Of a stretch of 64,000 nt of DNA, positions 18,306-26,531 are shown piece after piece (the stretch's first letter is position 1; every line of letters begins with the position of its first letter). The position numbers and the translations under genes are program-made. The DNA is from Lactobacillus sp. Sy-1. GTDB taxonomy: Bacteria > Bacillota > Bacilli > Lactobacillales > Lactobacillaceae. The stretch lies in assembly GCF_019303535.1 (NCBI RefSeq), contig NZ_JACCIU010000001.1, forward strand, positions 1,302,001-1,366,000, read 5' to 3'. The notes under the pieces are model-generated. The model ran no database searches. It was given only the letters and a program-made list of their open reading frames with translations, and had not been told where the DNA came from.

Positions 18306-19187
18306 TTATTTACTAAAGTTAAATGTAATGTTTTGAACTTGTGAATTACTAGTTAACTTAACTGCTTTGCCATTAATGTACAACTTAGTAGCAGTTGCAT
18401 TCCCTAAGTTAAGGGTTGCAGAAGTAGTGTTACTTGGTAACTTAACGGTGTGGTTAGTATTAGCATCTTGAGAAGCTTGATAAACATTGCTACTGTTAGC
18501 ATTAATGCTTACCCATGCCTTAGCAGATGTTGAAATTTTAATTGAACTAGCCGCCGTCTTGGTAGTTACCTTGTAAGTGCCACCATCAGTAGACGTACTT
18601 TCAGAGGCAATCTTAGTCGTATTCGTAGTGGTTTTCTTGGTCTTCTTCTTAGATTCCTTCTTGGCACTACTACTGGAATCACTACTAGAACTGGAAGAAC
18701 CAGATACTGAAATCGAACTACTACTACTGATGTTGGTTTGCTGAGAATTCTTTGAACTCTTGGCAGCTGCAAACCAAATCACTAGAACGACCAACACTGC
18801 AGCAACAGAAATAATCGTTACTGGAATGTAGCGTCTGATCGTCATGTTTCGGTCGTCAACTTTGCGTTGGGCAGTCCGTGATGCAATTTTATCTTCACTT
18901 ACCTTATCCACATATTCTGGATTTTGAGTTTCTGGTAATGATGCATCAAATTGCTTAAGTAATTCAGTTCCGTCTAACCCAACCGCATCGGCGTATTGCT
19001 TGACGAATGCACGGACGTAAAATTCACCTGGTAGTTCATCAAACTTATCATCATCGATTGCAATTAAGTAACGTTTTTGAATTTTAGTATTATTTTGAAG
19101 ATCATCAATTGTTAATCCCTTTTCCACACGGGCATCGTGTAAGGTCTTTCCAATTGATGCTGTATTCTTTTTATCTTCGCTCATCAA
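18306..19187 (-). CDS. rodZ: RodZ-like helix-turn-helix membrane protein (YmfM)
   Basis: RodZ links the MreB cytoskeleton to the wall-synthesis complex. The 293-residue protein has an N-terminal Cro-type helix-turn-helix (about 10-75: IGKTLHDARVEKGLTIDDLQ). A basic juxtamembrane segment leads to one membrane helix (about 122-142). An extracellular Ser/Lys/Thr-rich low-complexity linker (about 150-200) precedes a C-terminal beta domain of the DUF4115 type. It sits between the M16 genes and pgsA as in Bacillus, but the intervening ymfI (fabG-like) gene is missing. Confidence 0.88.
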   Translation of the reverse strand: MMSEDKKNTASIGKTLHDARVEKGLTIDDLQNNTKIQKRYLIAIDDDKFDELPGEFYVRAFVKQYADAVGLDGTELLKQFDASLPETQNPEYVDKVSEDKIASRTAQRKVDDRNMTIRRYIPVTIISVAAVLVVLVIWFAAAKSSKNSQQTNISSSSSISVSGSSSSSSDSSSSAKKESKKKTKKTTTNTTKIASESTSTDGGTYKVTTKTAASSIKISTSAKAWVSINANSSNVYQASQDANTNHTVKLPSNTTSATLNLGNATATKLYINGKAVKLTSNSQVQNITFNFSK

Positions 19188-19223
19188 AATTACCTCAATT
19201 ATTTTAAAATTTTTACATTAATA

Positions 19224-19232
19224 AGTATATCA
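19224..19232 (-). promoter_or_regulatory. Extended -10 promoter element for rodZ
   Basis: The minus strand reads TGATATACT about 40 bases before the rodZ start: a good -10 hexamer with the TG extension. The -35 17 bp upstream (TTATCT) is weak. Confidence 0.5.
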
Positions 19233-19278
19233 TAACAATAGTTCCTAGATAACATTAGATTATGGATTGAATGATTTC

Positions 19279-20565
19279 TTAATCAAAAATATTAGTCGTA
19301 ACTGCCTTTAAATCAAACAATTGAACCGCAGCTGCCTTCAGATCACTTAGCTGCATTTGATCAATAATTGCCACTTCATCGTATAGGTTCGTGAAGTGGT
19401 TTTCTTTGTCCCCTAGCCGCGTTGCAATTGCTTCTAGTGAATTCATCATCGACACGCGTTGCCCAATTTTTTCCTTTTTAATTAGTTCAAAATCAGCGGT
19501 TAACCCATCAATTTTATCAACAGCGGTGCGCATTACACTAATTAAGCTATCAATAAATCGTTGCGGTTCATCGGTATCTCCCAATAGCATCGCAAAATAA
19601 TATTCCCGTTCACAATCTAATTCAAAGGTAAACGAGTCATCCAATACCCCGGAATCATAGAGTTCAGAATACACCTGTGAATTTTCAGAGAATAGCAGTG
19701 CAAGGAGTAATAACATTGCCATTTCCTGCTTGGTTTCGGCAACGCCACTAGCTAGGGGTTGAATACCCTTGATTGCAACGGCTGCTTTAGGGCGTGCTAA
19801 ATTCATTGTCTCGTGGTGGTCCCGTTCAAAATCATACGGACGCTGGGATGGAAAACGACGTTCGATTTTTACCGGAGTCGCAAATTGCTTTTGGTTTTGG
19901 TTCTCCTCAACAAAGCTAAACACCTCATCTGGATTAACATTTCCAACCACCTTTAACACCATGTTAGCAGGTTGGTAGAAGACGCGGTAAGCTAAATTCA
20001 AATCAGCAGCCGTAATCTTTTGAATCGAATCCACTGAGCCAGCAATGTCCTTATTTAGCGGGAAGTGGGGGTATAAATTACGGATAGTTTGAAAGTACAG
20101 TCGTGAGTCAGGATCATCATCGTACATTTGAATTTCTTGGCCGATAATGCCCTTTTCCTTCTCCACTTTTTCAGGCGTAAAGTAGGGTTCTTGCACAAAG
20201 TCCAATAGAATCTTTAAGTTCTCGTTCACGTGGTTCGTGGTGGAAAATAAGTAGTTCGTATTAGTAAAACTAGTGTATGCATTGGCGTTACTACCGTACT
20301 TAGTGAAGAGGTCAAACGCATCGTAGCCGTTCTTATCAAACATTTTATGCTCTAAGAAATGGGCTATTCCAGCGGGCAGCGTAACCAATTGATTCGTCTC
20401 AGGGTCAATAAATTGATTATCGATTGAGCCGTATTCAACCGAAAGCGTCGCGTAAGTTTTGTAGTATTCAGGCTTGGCCACCACCATTACCCGCAGACCG
20501 TTGGCTAGTTGCTTAGAAACAACACTATCACCATAAATCGGGTACTGTTTCTTATTCACTGTCAT
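19279..20565 (-). CDS. ymfH: M16 family zinc metallopeptidase YmfH
   Basis: This M16 (pitrilysin/insulinase-like) protein keeps the inverted zinc motif HFLEH (in AGIAHFLEHKMF) and the distal glutamate in EKGIIGQEIQ, so it looks catalytically competent. Three in-frame ATGs occur. The one at 20565 (MTVNKKQYP, 428 residues) has GGGCGGG six bases upstream and is preferred over 20580. It overlaps the ymfF stop by 14 bases. The pair probably forms a heterodimer of one active and one inactive subunit, as is common for M16B proteins. Current annotation pipelines link YmfF/YmfH to EF-P modification because of neighbouring ymfI, which is absent here. Confidence 0.88.
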   Translation of the reverse strand: MTVNKKQYPIYGDSVVSKQLANGLRVMVVAKPEYYKTYATLSVEYGSIDNQFIDPETNQLVTLPAGIAHFLEHKMFDKNGYDAFDLFTKYGSNANAYTSFTNTNYLFSTTNHVNENLKILLDFVQEPYFTPEKVEKEKGIIGQEIQMYDDDPDSRLYFQTIRNLYPHFPLNKDIAGSVDSIQKITAADLNLAYRVFYQPANMVLKVVGNVNPDEVFSFVEENQNQKQFATPVKIERRFPSQRPYDFERDHHETMNLARPKAAVAIKGIQPLASGVAETKQEMAMLLLLALLFSENSQVYSELYDSGVLDDSFTFELDCEREYYFAMLLGDTDEPQRFIDSLISVMRTAVDKIDGLTADFELIKKEKIGQRVSMMNSLEAIATRLGDKENHFTNLYDEVAIIDQMQLSDLKAAAVQLFDLKAVTTNIFD

Positions 20566-21820
20566 CTTCATCCCGCCCATCTAAGAAATAAATTGCTCTT
20601 AAGCGCACTTGCTTTGCGACGTCGACAATCGCCTGCTTGGAAACTGCCTTTACCTTTGCACACCATTCATCAGTCGTAAAGTGTTGGTTTAAGAGGTTGT
20701 TAACTAGTTGTTCATTCAATAGTTGCCGTTGGCTGTCTAATCCCGCTAGCTTACTATTAACAATGTCCGCCTTAATATTTTCAATCGTGTCCGCATCAAA
20801 GTCACCGTTTTGAATGGCGGTAAGTTGATCGTTAACAATCTGGACCACCTTCGCATGGTCTTCTGAACTAATCCCGGTTTGAACCATCAACATTCCGGTA
20901 ATCGAAGAAAAAACACTATCCGCATAGTATGCTAAGCTGTTTTTTTCACGCACGTTCCGAAATAACTTGGATTGGGGCGTCCCTCCAAAAATCGCATTAA
21001 ATAAAAGGGCCGCAAACCGTTGGTCGCTATCGTAAAAGATGGGTAGTGAATATGCCAAATCCAGCTTACTTTGGTTTAAGTCCTGGTGTTCAACCCTTCT
21101 GGCAACTTCTGATTCCACTTTAACCGGAACCTTAACCGGGTATTCATGTTCTGCTCGCGAGGTAAAACCAATTTGATTAATTTCATCCTTGACAGTGGCT
21201 TCATTAACGTTTCCTAGGACTGAAATTTGAATTTGGGAATGGTTTAACATTTCCTGATATGCTTGATAAGCACTTTGGGGCGTGACCGCTTGTAACTGGT
21301 CAAGAGTCCCGTAAACTAATCCAGAGTAGTTAGGATCATCATGGTAGTACAACTTACGCAGCTGAAGCACAGAGTAAAACTGCTTATCATCTGGAATCGA
21401 CTTCACGTAGTTAATTGTATTTTGTTTTTGCAATTCAAACGTCATCGCATTAAACGCACCAGCTTCGGCCAACGGTTGAAAGATGACCGCCCTTAAGAAG
21501 TCAATCGCCATTTTGAAAGTTGACTCATTAGTAGGCAAGTACTGCTCATTTGGAAAGCTAATTACCAATCTTAAAATGTGTAACTGACCATAGCGCAATA
21601 CATCAGTCCCAAATCCAGCCCCGTAAAGACGGGAAAGTTGCTTTGCCAGTAAGGACTGTTGGGGGTATTTTTGGTTACTACTTTCCATCATTTCAGCCAC
21701 AATCGACAGGTCAGCAAATCGATCATGGTTAACTGGCTCAATAAAGTCAACCGTGATTGAAGTGTTCTTGAACTTAGTGGTTGGAATCACGTTTAAATTA
21801 ACACCGTTCATTAATCTCAA
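20552..21820 (-). CDS. ymfF: M16 family peptidase-like protein YmfF (non-catalytic subunit)
   Basis: This 422-residue protein has the M16 fold but no HxxEH motif. The corresponding region reads FADLSIVAEMMESSNQKYP, so it is the non-catalytic partner type. The C-terminal half has the Arg/Tyr region typical of the partner subunit (NVREKNSLAYYADSVFS). Its stop codon overlaps the start of the catalytic partner ymfH, implying coupled translation and a 1:1 complex. The upstream ABC operon terminator separates it from the transporter genes. The substrate is unknown. Confidence 0.87.
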   Translation of the reverse strand: MRLMNGVNLNVIPTTKFKNTSITVDFIEPVNHDRFADLSIVAEMMESSNQKYPQQSLLAKQLSRLYGAGFGTDVLRYGQLHILRLVISFPNEQYLPTNESTFKMAIDFLRAVIFQPLAEAGAFNAMTFELQKQNTINYVKSIPDDKQFYSVLQLRKLYYHDDPNYSGLVYGTLDQLQAVTPQSAYQAYQEMLNHSQIQISVLGNVNEATVKDEINQIGFTSRAEHEYPVKVPVKVESEVARRVEHQDLNQSKLDLAYSLPIFYDSDQRFAALLFNAIFGGTPQSKLFRNVREKNSLAYYADSVFSSITGMLMVQTGISSEDHAKVVQIVNDQLTAIQNGDFDADTIENIKADIVNSKLAGLDSQRQLLNEQLVNNLLNQHFTTDEWCAKVKAVSKQAIVDVAKQVRLRAIYFLDGRDEDDSE

Positions 21821-21885
21821 ATCATTTCGCTCCTTTTAAAAACTCATAATGTTAATCTTAAGTTATGGCACCTAAAATATCAAAC

Positions 21886-21909
21886 AAAAAAGCGAGCCGC
21901 TGCCCGCTT
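21886..21909 (-). terminator. Terminator of the amino-acid ABC transporter operon
   Basis: On the minus strand AAGCGGGC/GCTCGCTT forms a compact hairpin followed by TTTT. It overlaps the stop codon of the substrate-binding protein gene. Confidence 0.85.
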
Positions 21910-22759
21910 ATTTATCATATTTATCAATTAATGGTGAATCATATTGGTTTCCGAACCACTTTTTAGTAATCTGCTTTAACTGGCCACTCTTAGCCATCCG
22001 AATCAAACTTTCATTAATCTTATTCTTAAGGGTCGTATCGCCCTTTCTAACCCCAACGGCAAGCTTTGATTTTGGAAACGCCCCTACGTAAGTATTGTAC
22101 TTGCCAGGCTTTGCCTCGTGGCTGATGTAGTAGTTCGCATAGGTACTATCGATCAATAAACCACTTACCCGCTTAGCATTCAGGTCAATAAATGCATCCG
22201 TAAATGAATCATAAAGGATGGGCTGTTTATTCTTAATTTTATCCTTGAGTAGTTTGGGTTGCTGTTCCAAACTAATGATTTCGGCAGAACCAGTTTGGGT
22301 TCCCAGTTCCTTGCCCTGCATGTCGTTAAATGACTTAATTTTAGAACTCTTTAAAGTTACTAGTTCTTGGTCATTATATAAGTATGGGGTTGAAAAGGCA
22401 ATGTTTTTAGCCCGTTCAGATGTCACTGTTAACCCGTTCCAAATCAAGTCAATCGTTCCGTTTCTTAATTCAGTCACGTTCATCGACCAATCAATGGGCT
22501 GAAAACTAACCTTAATTCCGTATTGTTTAAAGACGGCCCGGGCTAAGTCAATATCATAACCAGTAATTTTACCCGCCTTCGTTTCAAATCCAAACGGGAC
22601 AAAACTATCGTCCAACCCAATTACAATTTCTTTTTTCTGCTTAATCTTATTCCAAGTGTTTTCGGTGTTAGCCCGTTGAGTAACTGACTGACAGCCACTC
22701 AAACTCAGTCCCGTCACTAATATTAGGGCCATTGCCAGCCATTTATAAAGTTTTTTCAT
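21908..22759 (-). CDS. Amino-acid ABC transporter substrate-binding lipoprotein
   Basis: This 283-residue family-3 extracellular solute-binding protein has an N-terminal signal with a canonical lipobox (LSLSGCQS, Cys at about 23), so it is lipid-anchored outside the membrane. The ligand-binding fold shows EIVIGLDDSFVPFGF, GYDIDLARAV, and the hinge region TGSAEI. It is the last gene of a permease-ATPase-binding protein operon controlled by a T-box. The transported amino acid cannot be read from the protein alone; a polar amino acid (cystine, glutamine, histidine or arginine class) is likely. Confidence 0.92.
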   Translation of the reverse strand: MKKLYKWLAMALILVTGLSLSGCQSVTQRANTENTWNKIKQKKEIVIGLDDSFVPFGFETKAGKITGYDIDLARAVFKQYGIKVSFQPIDWSMNVTELRNGTIDLIWNGLTVTSERAKNIAFSTPYLYNDQELVTLKSSKIKSFNDMQGKELGTQTGSAEIISLEQQPKLLKDKIKNKQPILYDSFTDAFIDLNAKRVSGLLIDSTYANYYISHEAKPGKYNTYVGAFPKSKLAVGVRKGDTTLKNKINESLIRMAKSGQLKQITKKWFGNQYDSPLIDKYDK

Positions 22760-22770
22760 ATTAGTCCTCC

Positions 22771-23400
22771 CTACTTAATCGGTTGAACTTGCAGCATGTT
22801 ATCAGCAACCTTTTTAGCAAAGTCCATGTCATGAGTAATCACGATTTGGGTGACCTTAGTTTTTTTAAGGTCAATAATGATTCTAGCCACTTCATCCCGT
22901 AAGTTTGGGTCCAAAGCTGAAGTTGGTTCATCATAACAAATAATTTTAGGATTCATTGCTAGCGCTCGGACGATTGCAACCCGTTGCTTTTGTCCACCGG
23001 ATAGTTGGTAGGGATATAGGGATTCCTTCCCATCTAAATTCAACTGATTGATTAGTTCTTGGGCCTTTCGTTGAGCAGTTTGCTTATCTTGCTTCAATAC
23101 TAATTCTGGAGCTAAGGTGATGTTTTGCATCACGGTTAGGTTAGGGAAAAGTTGGAAGTCTTGGAACACCACTCCGACCACGTTATTTTCACTGGTGGTG
23201 GGATCGAATTGCTTTCCGTCCAGGATAAATTGCCCTCCATCAATTTTTTCCAATCCGCTGATACAACGGAGTAAGGTGGTTTTCCCGGCCCCTGATGGTC
23301 CAACAATACACATGATTTCGTTATCCTTAATGTTTGCGGTTAAGTCATTAATAATCGTCCGGTTCCCGTATTTCTTAGTAATATTTTTTAATTCAAGCAT
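22771..23400 (-). CDS. Amino-acid ABC transporter ATP-binding protein
   Basis: The start ATG at 23400 (MLELKNITKKYG) has AAAGGGGGA upstream and gives 209 residues. An open frame upstream to 23448 lies in the ribosome site and the end of the permease gene. Walker A GPSGAGKTT, Q-loop VVFQDFQLFPNL, signature LSGGQKQRVAI and Walker B IICYDEPTSALDP are all intact. It energises import with the 217-residue permease and is a polar amino-acid uptake (PAAT) type ATPase. Confidence 0.95.
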   Translation of the reverse strand: MLELKNITKKYGNRTIINDLTANIKDNEIMCIVGPSGAGKTTLLRCISGLEKIDGGQFILDGKQFDPTTSENNVVGVVFQDFQLFPNLTVMQNITLAPELVLKQDKQTAQRKAQELINQLNLDGKESLYPYQLSGGQKQRVAIVRALAMNPKIICYDEPTSALDPNLRDEVARIIIDLKKTKVTQIVITHDMDFAKKVADNMLQVQPIK

Positions 23401-23419
23401 TGTGATTCCCCCTTTAGAA

Positions 23420-24073
23420 TTATTTCCAGTAACTGAAGTGTTTTTCAACCCGTCTCAAGATGAAGGTCAAAATTGCGGTTAATGCTAAGTAAATAATTGC
23501 AACTAATACCAGCGGCAATAGCGTTACATCTCTGGCTGAGGCAACGTTTCCGGCTCTAAGTAGGTCTCCAATTCCAATTACGTAAACTAATGATGAATCC
23601 TTAACTAGGTTAATCACTTCGTTTCCGATTGAAGGAATCACAATTTTAACCACTTGTGGAACAATAATTTTTCTAAACGTTTGCCAATAAGATAACCGAA
23701 GGACTCGGGCACTTTCGTATTGACCGTTTGGAATCGATTGTAACCCCCCTCTAAAGATTTCAGCAAAGTATGCGGTGTAGTTCAAGATGAATGCAAACAG
23801 TGCTGCATCAAACCGGGGAAAAACGATTTGAATCCCGGGCATCATTGGTAGTCCGTAAAACACAAAGATTAATTGGAGTAGGAGCGGACTCCCTCGCATG
23901 ATCCAAACGTAAAACTCTAGGACCGCCTTAAGCGGTTTGAATTTCGAAATCAACCCCACCCCTGCAATAATTCCCAGCGGAATTGAGAATATCAAGGTCA
24001 AAAAGAAAATTTGGAGGGTTGTAGTAACCCCGGATAGTAATGATGGTAAAATCTCAAAAATATAATTAAGCAT
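23420..24073 (-). CDS. Amino-acid ABC transporter permease
   Basis: This 217-residue HisM/GlnP-type membrane permease has about five transmembrane helices. The EAA coupling loop is visible as SARVLRLSYWQTFRKIIVPQ. It is the first gene of the operon, 20-30 bases after the second terminator of the tandem T-box leader. With one permease gene, it probably acts as a homodimer. Confidence 0.93.
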   Translation of the reverse strand: MLNYIFEILPSLLSGVTTTLQIFFLTLIFSIPLGIIAGVGLISKFKPLKAVLEFYVWIMRGSPLLLQLIFVFYGLPMMPGIQIVFPRFDAALFAFILNYTAYFAEIFRGGLQSIPNGQYESARVLRLSYWQTFRKIIVPQVVKIVIPSIGNEVINLVKDSSLVYVIGIGDLLRAGNVASARDVTLLPLVLVAIIYLALTAILTFILRRVEKHFSYWK

Positions 24074-24089
24074 TTGACTAGCTCCCTTC

Positions 24090-24455
24090 TAAAATAAAAA
24101 CGTCCCCTTAGAAATTAATCTAAGAGGACGTATCAACGTGGTTCCACCTCAATTTATAGCTTGCTCAAGCAAGCTACCTTAGTGAGTCTAGCAAATAAAA
24201 AATCCCCTTAAGTCAATGACTTAAGAGGACGATTCAATCGCGGTGCCACCTCAGATTCTTTCATTGCTCGCACAATGAAACTCAATGAGTTTATTTACTA
24301 AACTACAACAATAACGCGTTAAAACGGTAATTTCCTACTAATTTTCAGAAACAACGACTCACAGGCGTGAATAATCCAATCAATGCACCTACATTCCATC
24401 ATCGTAAGCTTTCTGTAGCAATGGTTTGAATCAATTCCTGATCAAAGTCTTTAAT
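24090..24455 (-). promoter_or_regulatory. T-box leader with duplicated stem III/antiterminator/terminator modules
   Basis: This 429-bp gene-free stretch holds one T-box leader read on the minus strand. Stem I lies at about 24300-24455. A first module has a stem III hairpin, the core GAGGTGGCACCGCG and a terminator (24195-24230). A second module follows with its own stem III (TAGCTTGC/GCAAGCTA), the core GAGGTGGAACCACG and a terminator (24096-24130), but no second stem I. The two modules are clearly related, both terminators containing GTCCTCTTA. The specifier is not certain; TGT (Cys) between an ACGA/TCGT upper stem and a lower stem is one reading. Confidence 0.85.
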
Positions 24456-24467
24456 TTAATTAATATA

Positions 24468-24496
24468 ATCTTAATGCATTTTTTAATTTCCGTCAA
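24468..24496 (-). promoter_or_regulatory. Promoter of the T-box ABC transporter operon
   Basis: The minus strand has TTGACG (24491-24496), 17 bp, then TAAGAT (24468-24473), directly after the minD stop codon and just upstream of the T-box. Confidence 0.75.
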
Positions 24497-24502
24497 GATA
24501 TT

Positions 24503-25315
24503 TTAATCTTTTTTTGAAAAGAGATTCCCTAATTTACTCCAAAAAGATTGTTTGGATTCCTTAGTATCATCAATTTGCATCAATGGAACCGTTTCACCAT
24601 TAATTCTTCTAGCGATGTTCCGGTACCCCTGTGAAGCTTGATTATCAGGGTCCATCACGATTGGTTCACCATGGTTAGAAGTTCTAATCACCGCATCATC
24701 GTCAACGACAATTCCTAATAATTCAATTCCTAGGTGTTGGGTAATCTCATCGATATCCATGGTGTCACCATTATCCATCATGTTCTTTCGAATTCGGTTA
24801 ATGACTAACTTAGGTTGGTCATCAAGTGGGTGTTGTTCTAATAGTCCAATTACCCGGTCGGCATCACGAACCGCTGAAATTTCAGGGGTCGTAACCACAA
24901 TTGCTCCATCAGCTCCAGCAATTGCGTTTAAGAATCCCTGTTCAATCCCAGCTGGACAATCGATGAAGACGTAATCAAATTCTTGTTGTAGCTCATCAAC
25001 AATGGTCTTAACCTGTTCCGGTGTTAGGGAGTCCTTATTAGTCGTTTGAGCAGCAGGTAATACGTATAAGCTATCAAAACGCTTATCTTTTACTAACGCT
25101 TGGCGGAGTTTCGCCTCGCCGCTAGCAACATCAACAATATCATAAATAATCCGGTTATCTAACCCCAAAATAACATCCAAGTTTCTTAAGCCAATATCCA
25201 GATCCATTAGACAAACTTTTTTGCCCATTAAGGCTAATGAAACCCCTAGGTTAGCTGTAGTGGTTGTCTTACCGACTCCACCCTTACCAGAAGTAACAAC
25301 GATTGCTCTCCCCAT
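24503..25315 (-). CDS. minD: Septum site-determining ATPase MinD
   Basis: MinD is the membrane-cycling ATPase that recruits MinC to block division at the poles. The 270-residue protein has the deviant Walker A SGKGGVGKTTTTANLG (9-24), DLDIGLRNLD, and a C-terminal amphipathic membrane-targeting helix (SFWSKLGNLFSKK). Its start overlaps the minC stop by one base. No minE is present, which fits rod-shaped Firmicutes using DivIVA/MinJ. It ends the mreB-mreC-mreD-minC-minD run. Confidence 0.96.
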   Translation of the reverse strand: MGRAIVVTSGKGGVGKTTTTANLGVSLALMGKKVCLMDLDIGLRNLDVILGLDNRIIYDIVDVASGEAKLRQALVKDKRFDSLYVLPAAQTTNKDSLTPEQVKTIVDELQQEFDYVFIDCPAGIEQGFLNAIAGADGAIVVTTPEISAVRDADRVIGLLEQHPLDDQPKLVINRIRKNMMDNGDTMDIDEITQHLGIELLGIVVDDDAVIRTSNHGEPIVMDPDNQASQGYRNIARRINGETVPLMQIDDTKESKQSFWSKLGNLFSKKD

Positions 25316-25980
25316 TACTGAACTCCTCCAATTCGATTGTAAAATTTAGGGTTAATTTGTTTTAACTCACCTATTTTACCATAATCTAATATGTGCAAAT
25401 TATTTACATATGCAACATTTTGAAAAGAACCTTTAATTTGCTTATCAGCAACAATATCAAACTGTTCCCCAATTCTAATTTGCTGTGCGGTATGTAAGTC
25501 CCCAACGATAAACTTATCCTCAGAATTAGGAGCGCCAGCTTGAATGACTCCGTGAACGCTTCCTAATACGTAGATATTCCCGCTGGTAACTAATTTACCA
25601 CCTTCATGGATGGTTCCCAAAAATAACACATCCCCGGTGACCGTAAATTCCTGACCATTTCTAATGGTCTGGTAAATAACATGCACGTTTTCGGATTCCC
25701 GAATGCGTTTTGCTTCGGCAATCGTAATTACGTTACTACTAATTCCGTTAATCAAAAGGTGCTTGTAATTAGCAAATAGCCGATGAATTTCATCCCTTTG
25801 CGCATCGTTCAATAATCGATTTCCAGTTATAATATCTAAGTGCATCCGCTTAGTTGGATAATCATGATCTAATTTAGCTAGCAAATCGGTTAATTCAGCG
25901 ATCGAATCGGTAAATGAAGCGGCTTCATCTAATACTAGCTCATACCCGTTTTTGGTTCCCTTTAAACTGACTGCTTTCAA
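25315..25980 (-). CDS. minC: Septum formation inhibitor MinC
   Basis: MinC inhibits FtsZ polymerisation together with MinD. The 221 residues have an N-terminal FtsZ-binding domain (about 1-100) and a C-terminal right-handed beta-helix domain with repeated turns (GTIHEGGKLVTSGNIYVLGS; GVIQAGAPN). The C-domain binds MinD. It lies 13 bp after mreD and is coupled to minD. Confidence 0.92.
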   Translation of the reverse strand: MKAVSLKGTKNGYELVLDEAASFTDSIAELTDLLAKLDHDYPTKRMHLDIITGNRLLNDAQRDEIHRLFANYKHLLINGISSNVITIAEAKRIRESENVHVIYQTIRNGQEFTVTGDVLFLGTIHEGGKLVTSGNIYVLGSVHGVIQAGAPNSEDKFIVGDLHTAQQIRIGEQFDIVADKQIKGSFQNVAYVNNLHILDYGKIGELKQINPKFYNRIGGVQ

Positions 25981-25992
25981 ATCAATTCCTCC

Positions 25993-26520
25993 CTATGACT
26001 TTTCCCGATAACGGTTAAAAAGTAGCGAAACCGGGTAATAAGTAATGATAAATAGAACCAGATTAAGTGCCAGTGTTGGTCCCAATACGGACACCAAAAA
26101 ATTAGTTGCGGTAATGTTAGCCAAGTCAACGAATCGATTTGCTAGAAACGAAAAGGACATCGAAATGGTCAACCCAATGAAGTACATTAAAAATCCTGAA
26201 ATGAACGTCGCGGAAAGGTAGCGGTATAAAAACCGGCAGACATAAACCGTGAGCGGCAGGATGAATAGATATACTCCAAGGGTCCCAAAGTAAAACATGT
26301 CCATTATAAAACCAATTAGCGCTGCCCATAATCCAATATGGAGGTTAATTTCATTTTCAAATAGCAATCCAAATACCAACCACATCAAGGTGATACATGG
26401 GACAAACGACTGGCTCCCGAATAACTGCTTACTAAAGATTTGACTAACTGACCCATCCAGGCAAAAGGCAATGTACAATCCAATTGGAAATACGAACCTC
26501 AATGGTGAATTCCTTAGCAT
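25993..26520 (-). CDS. mreD: Rod shape-determining membrane protein MreD
   Basis: This 175-residue integral membrane protein has about five transmembrane segments and belongs to the MreD family. MreD acts with MreC, RodA and PBP2 in lateral wall elongation. The family has weak sequence motifs, so the call leans on its position between mreC and minC, its size and its hydrophobic profile. It lies 12 bp after mreC. Confidence 0.9.
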   Translation of the reverse strand: MLRNSPLRFVFPIGLYIAFCLDGSVSQIFSKQLFGSQSFVPCITLMWLVFGLLFENEINLHIGLWAALIGFIMDMFYFGTLGVYLFILPLTVYVCRFLYRYLSATFISGFLMYFIGLTISMSFSFLANRFVDLANITATNFLVSVLGPTLALNLVLFIITYYPVSLLFNRYREKS

Positions 26521-26531
26521 TTTACAACCCC

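Noticed and set aside
18306-19187. Ser-rich region of RodZ as a repeat or phase-variable tract
   Set aside because: Codons are mixed (TCA, TCT, AGT, AGC, TCC), so it is not a simple nucleotide repeat likely to slip.
20552-21820. YmfF as a decayed peptidase because HxxEH is missing
   Set aside because: Loss of the zinc motif is normal for the partner subunit of M16 heterodimers, and YmfH keeps it.
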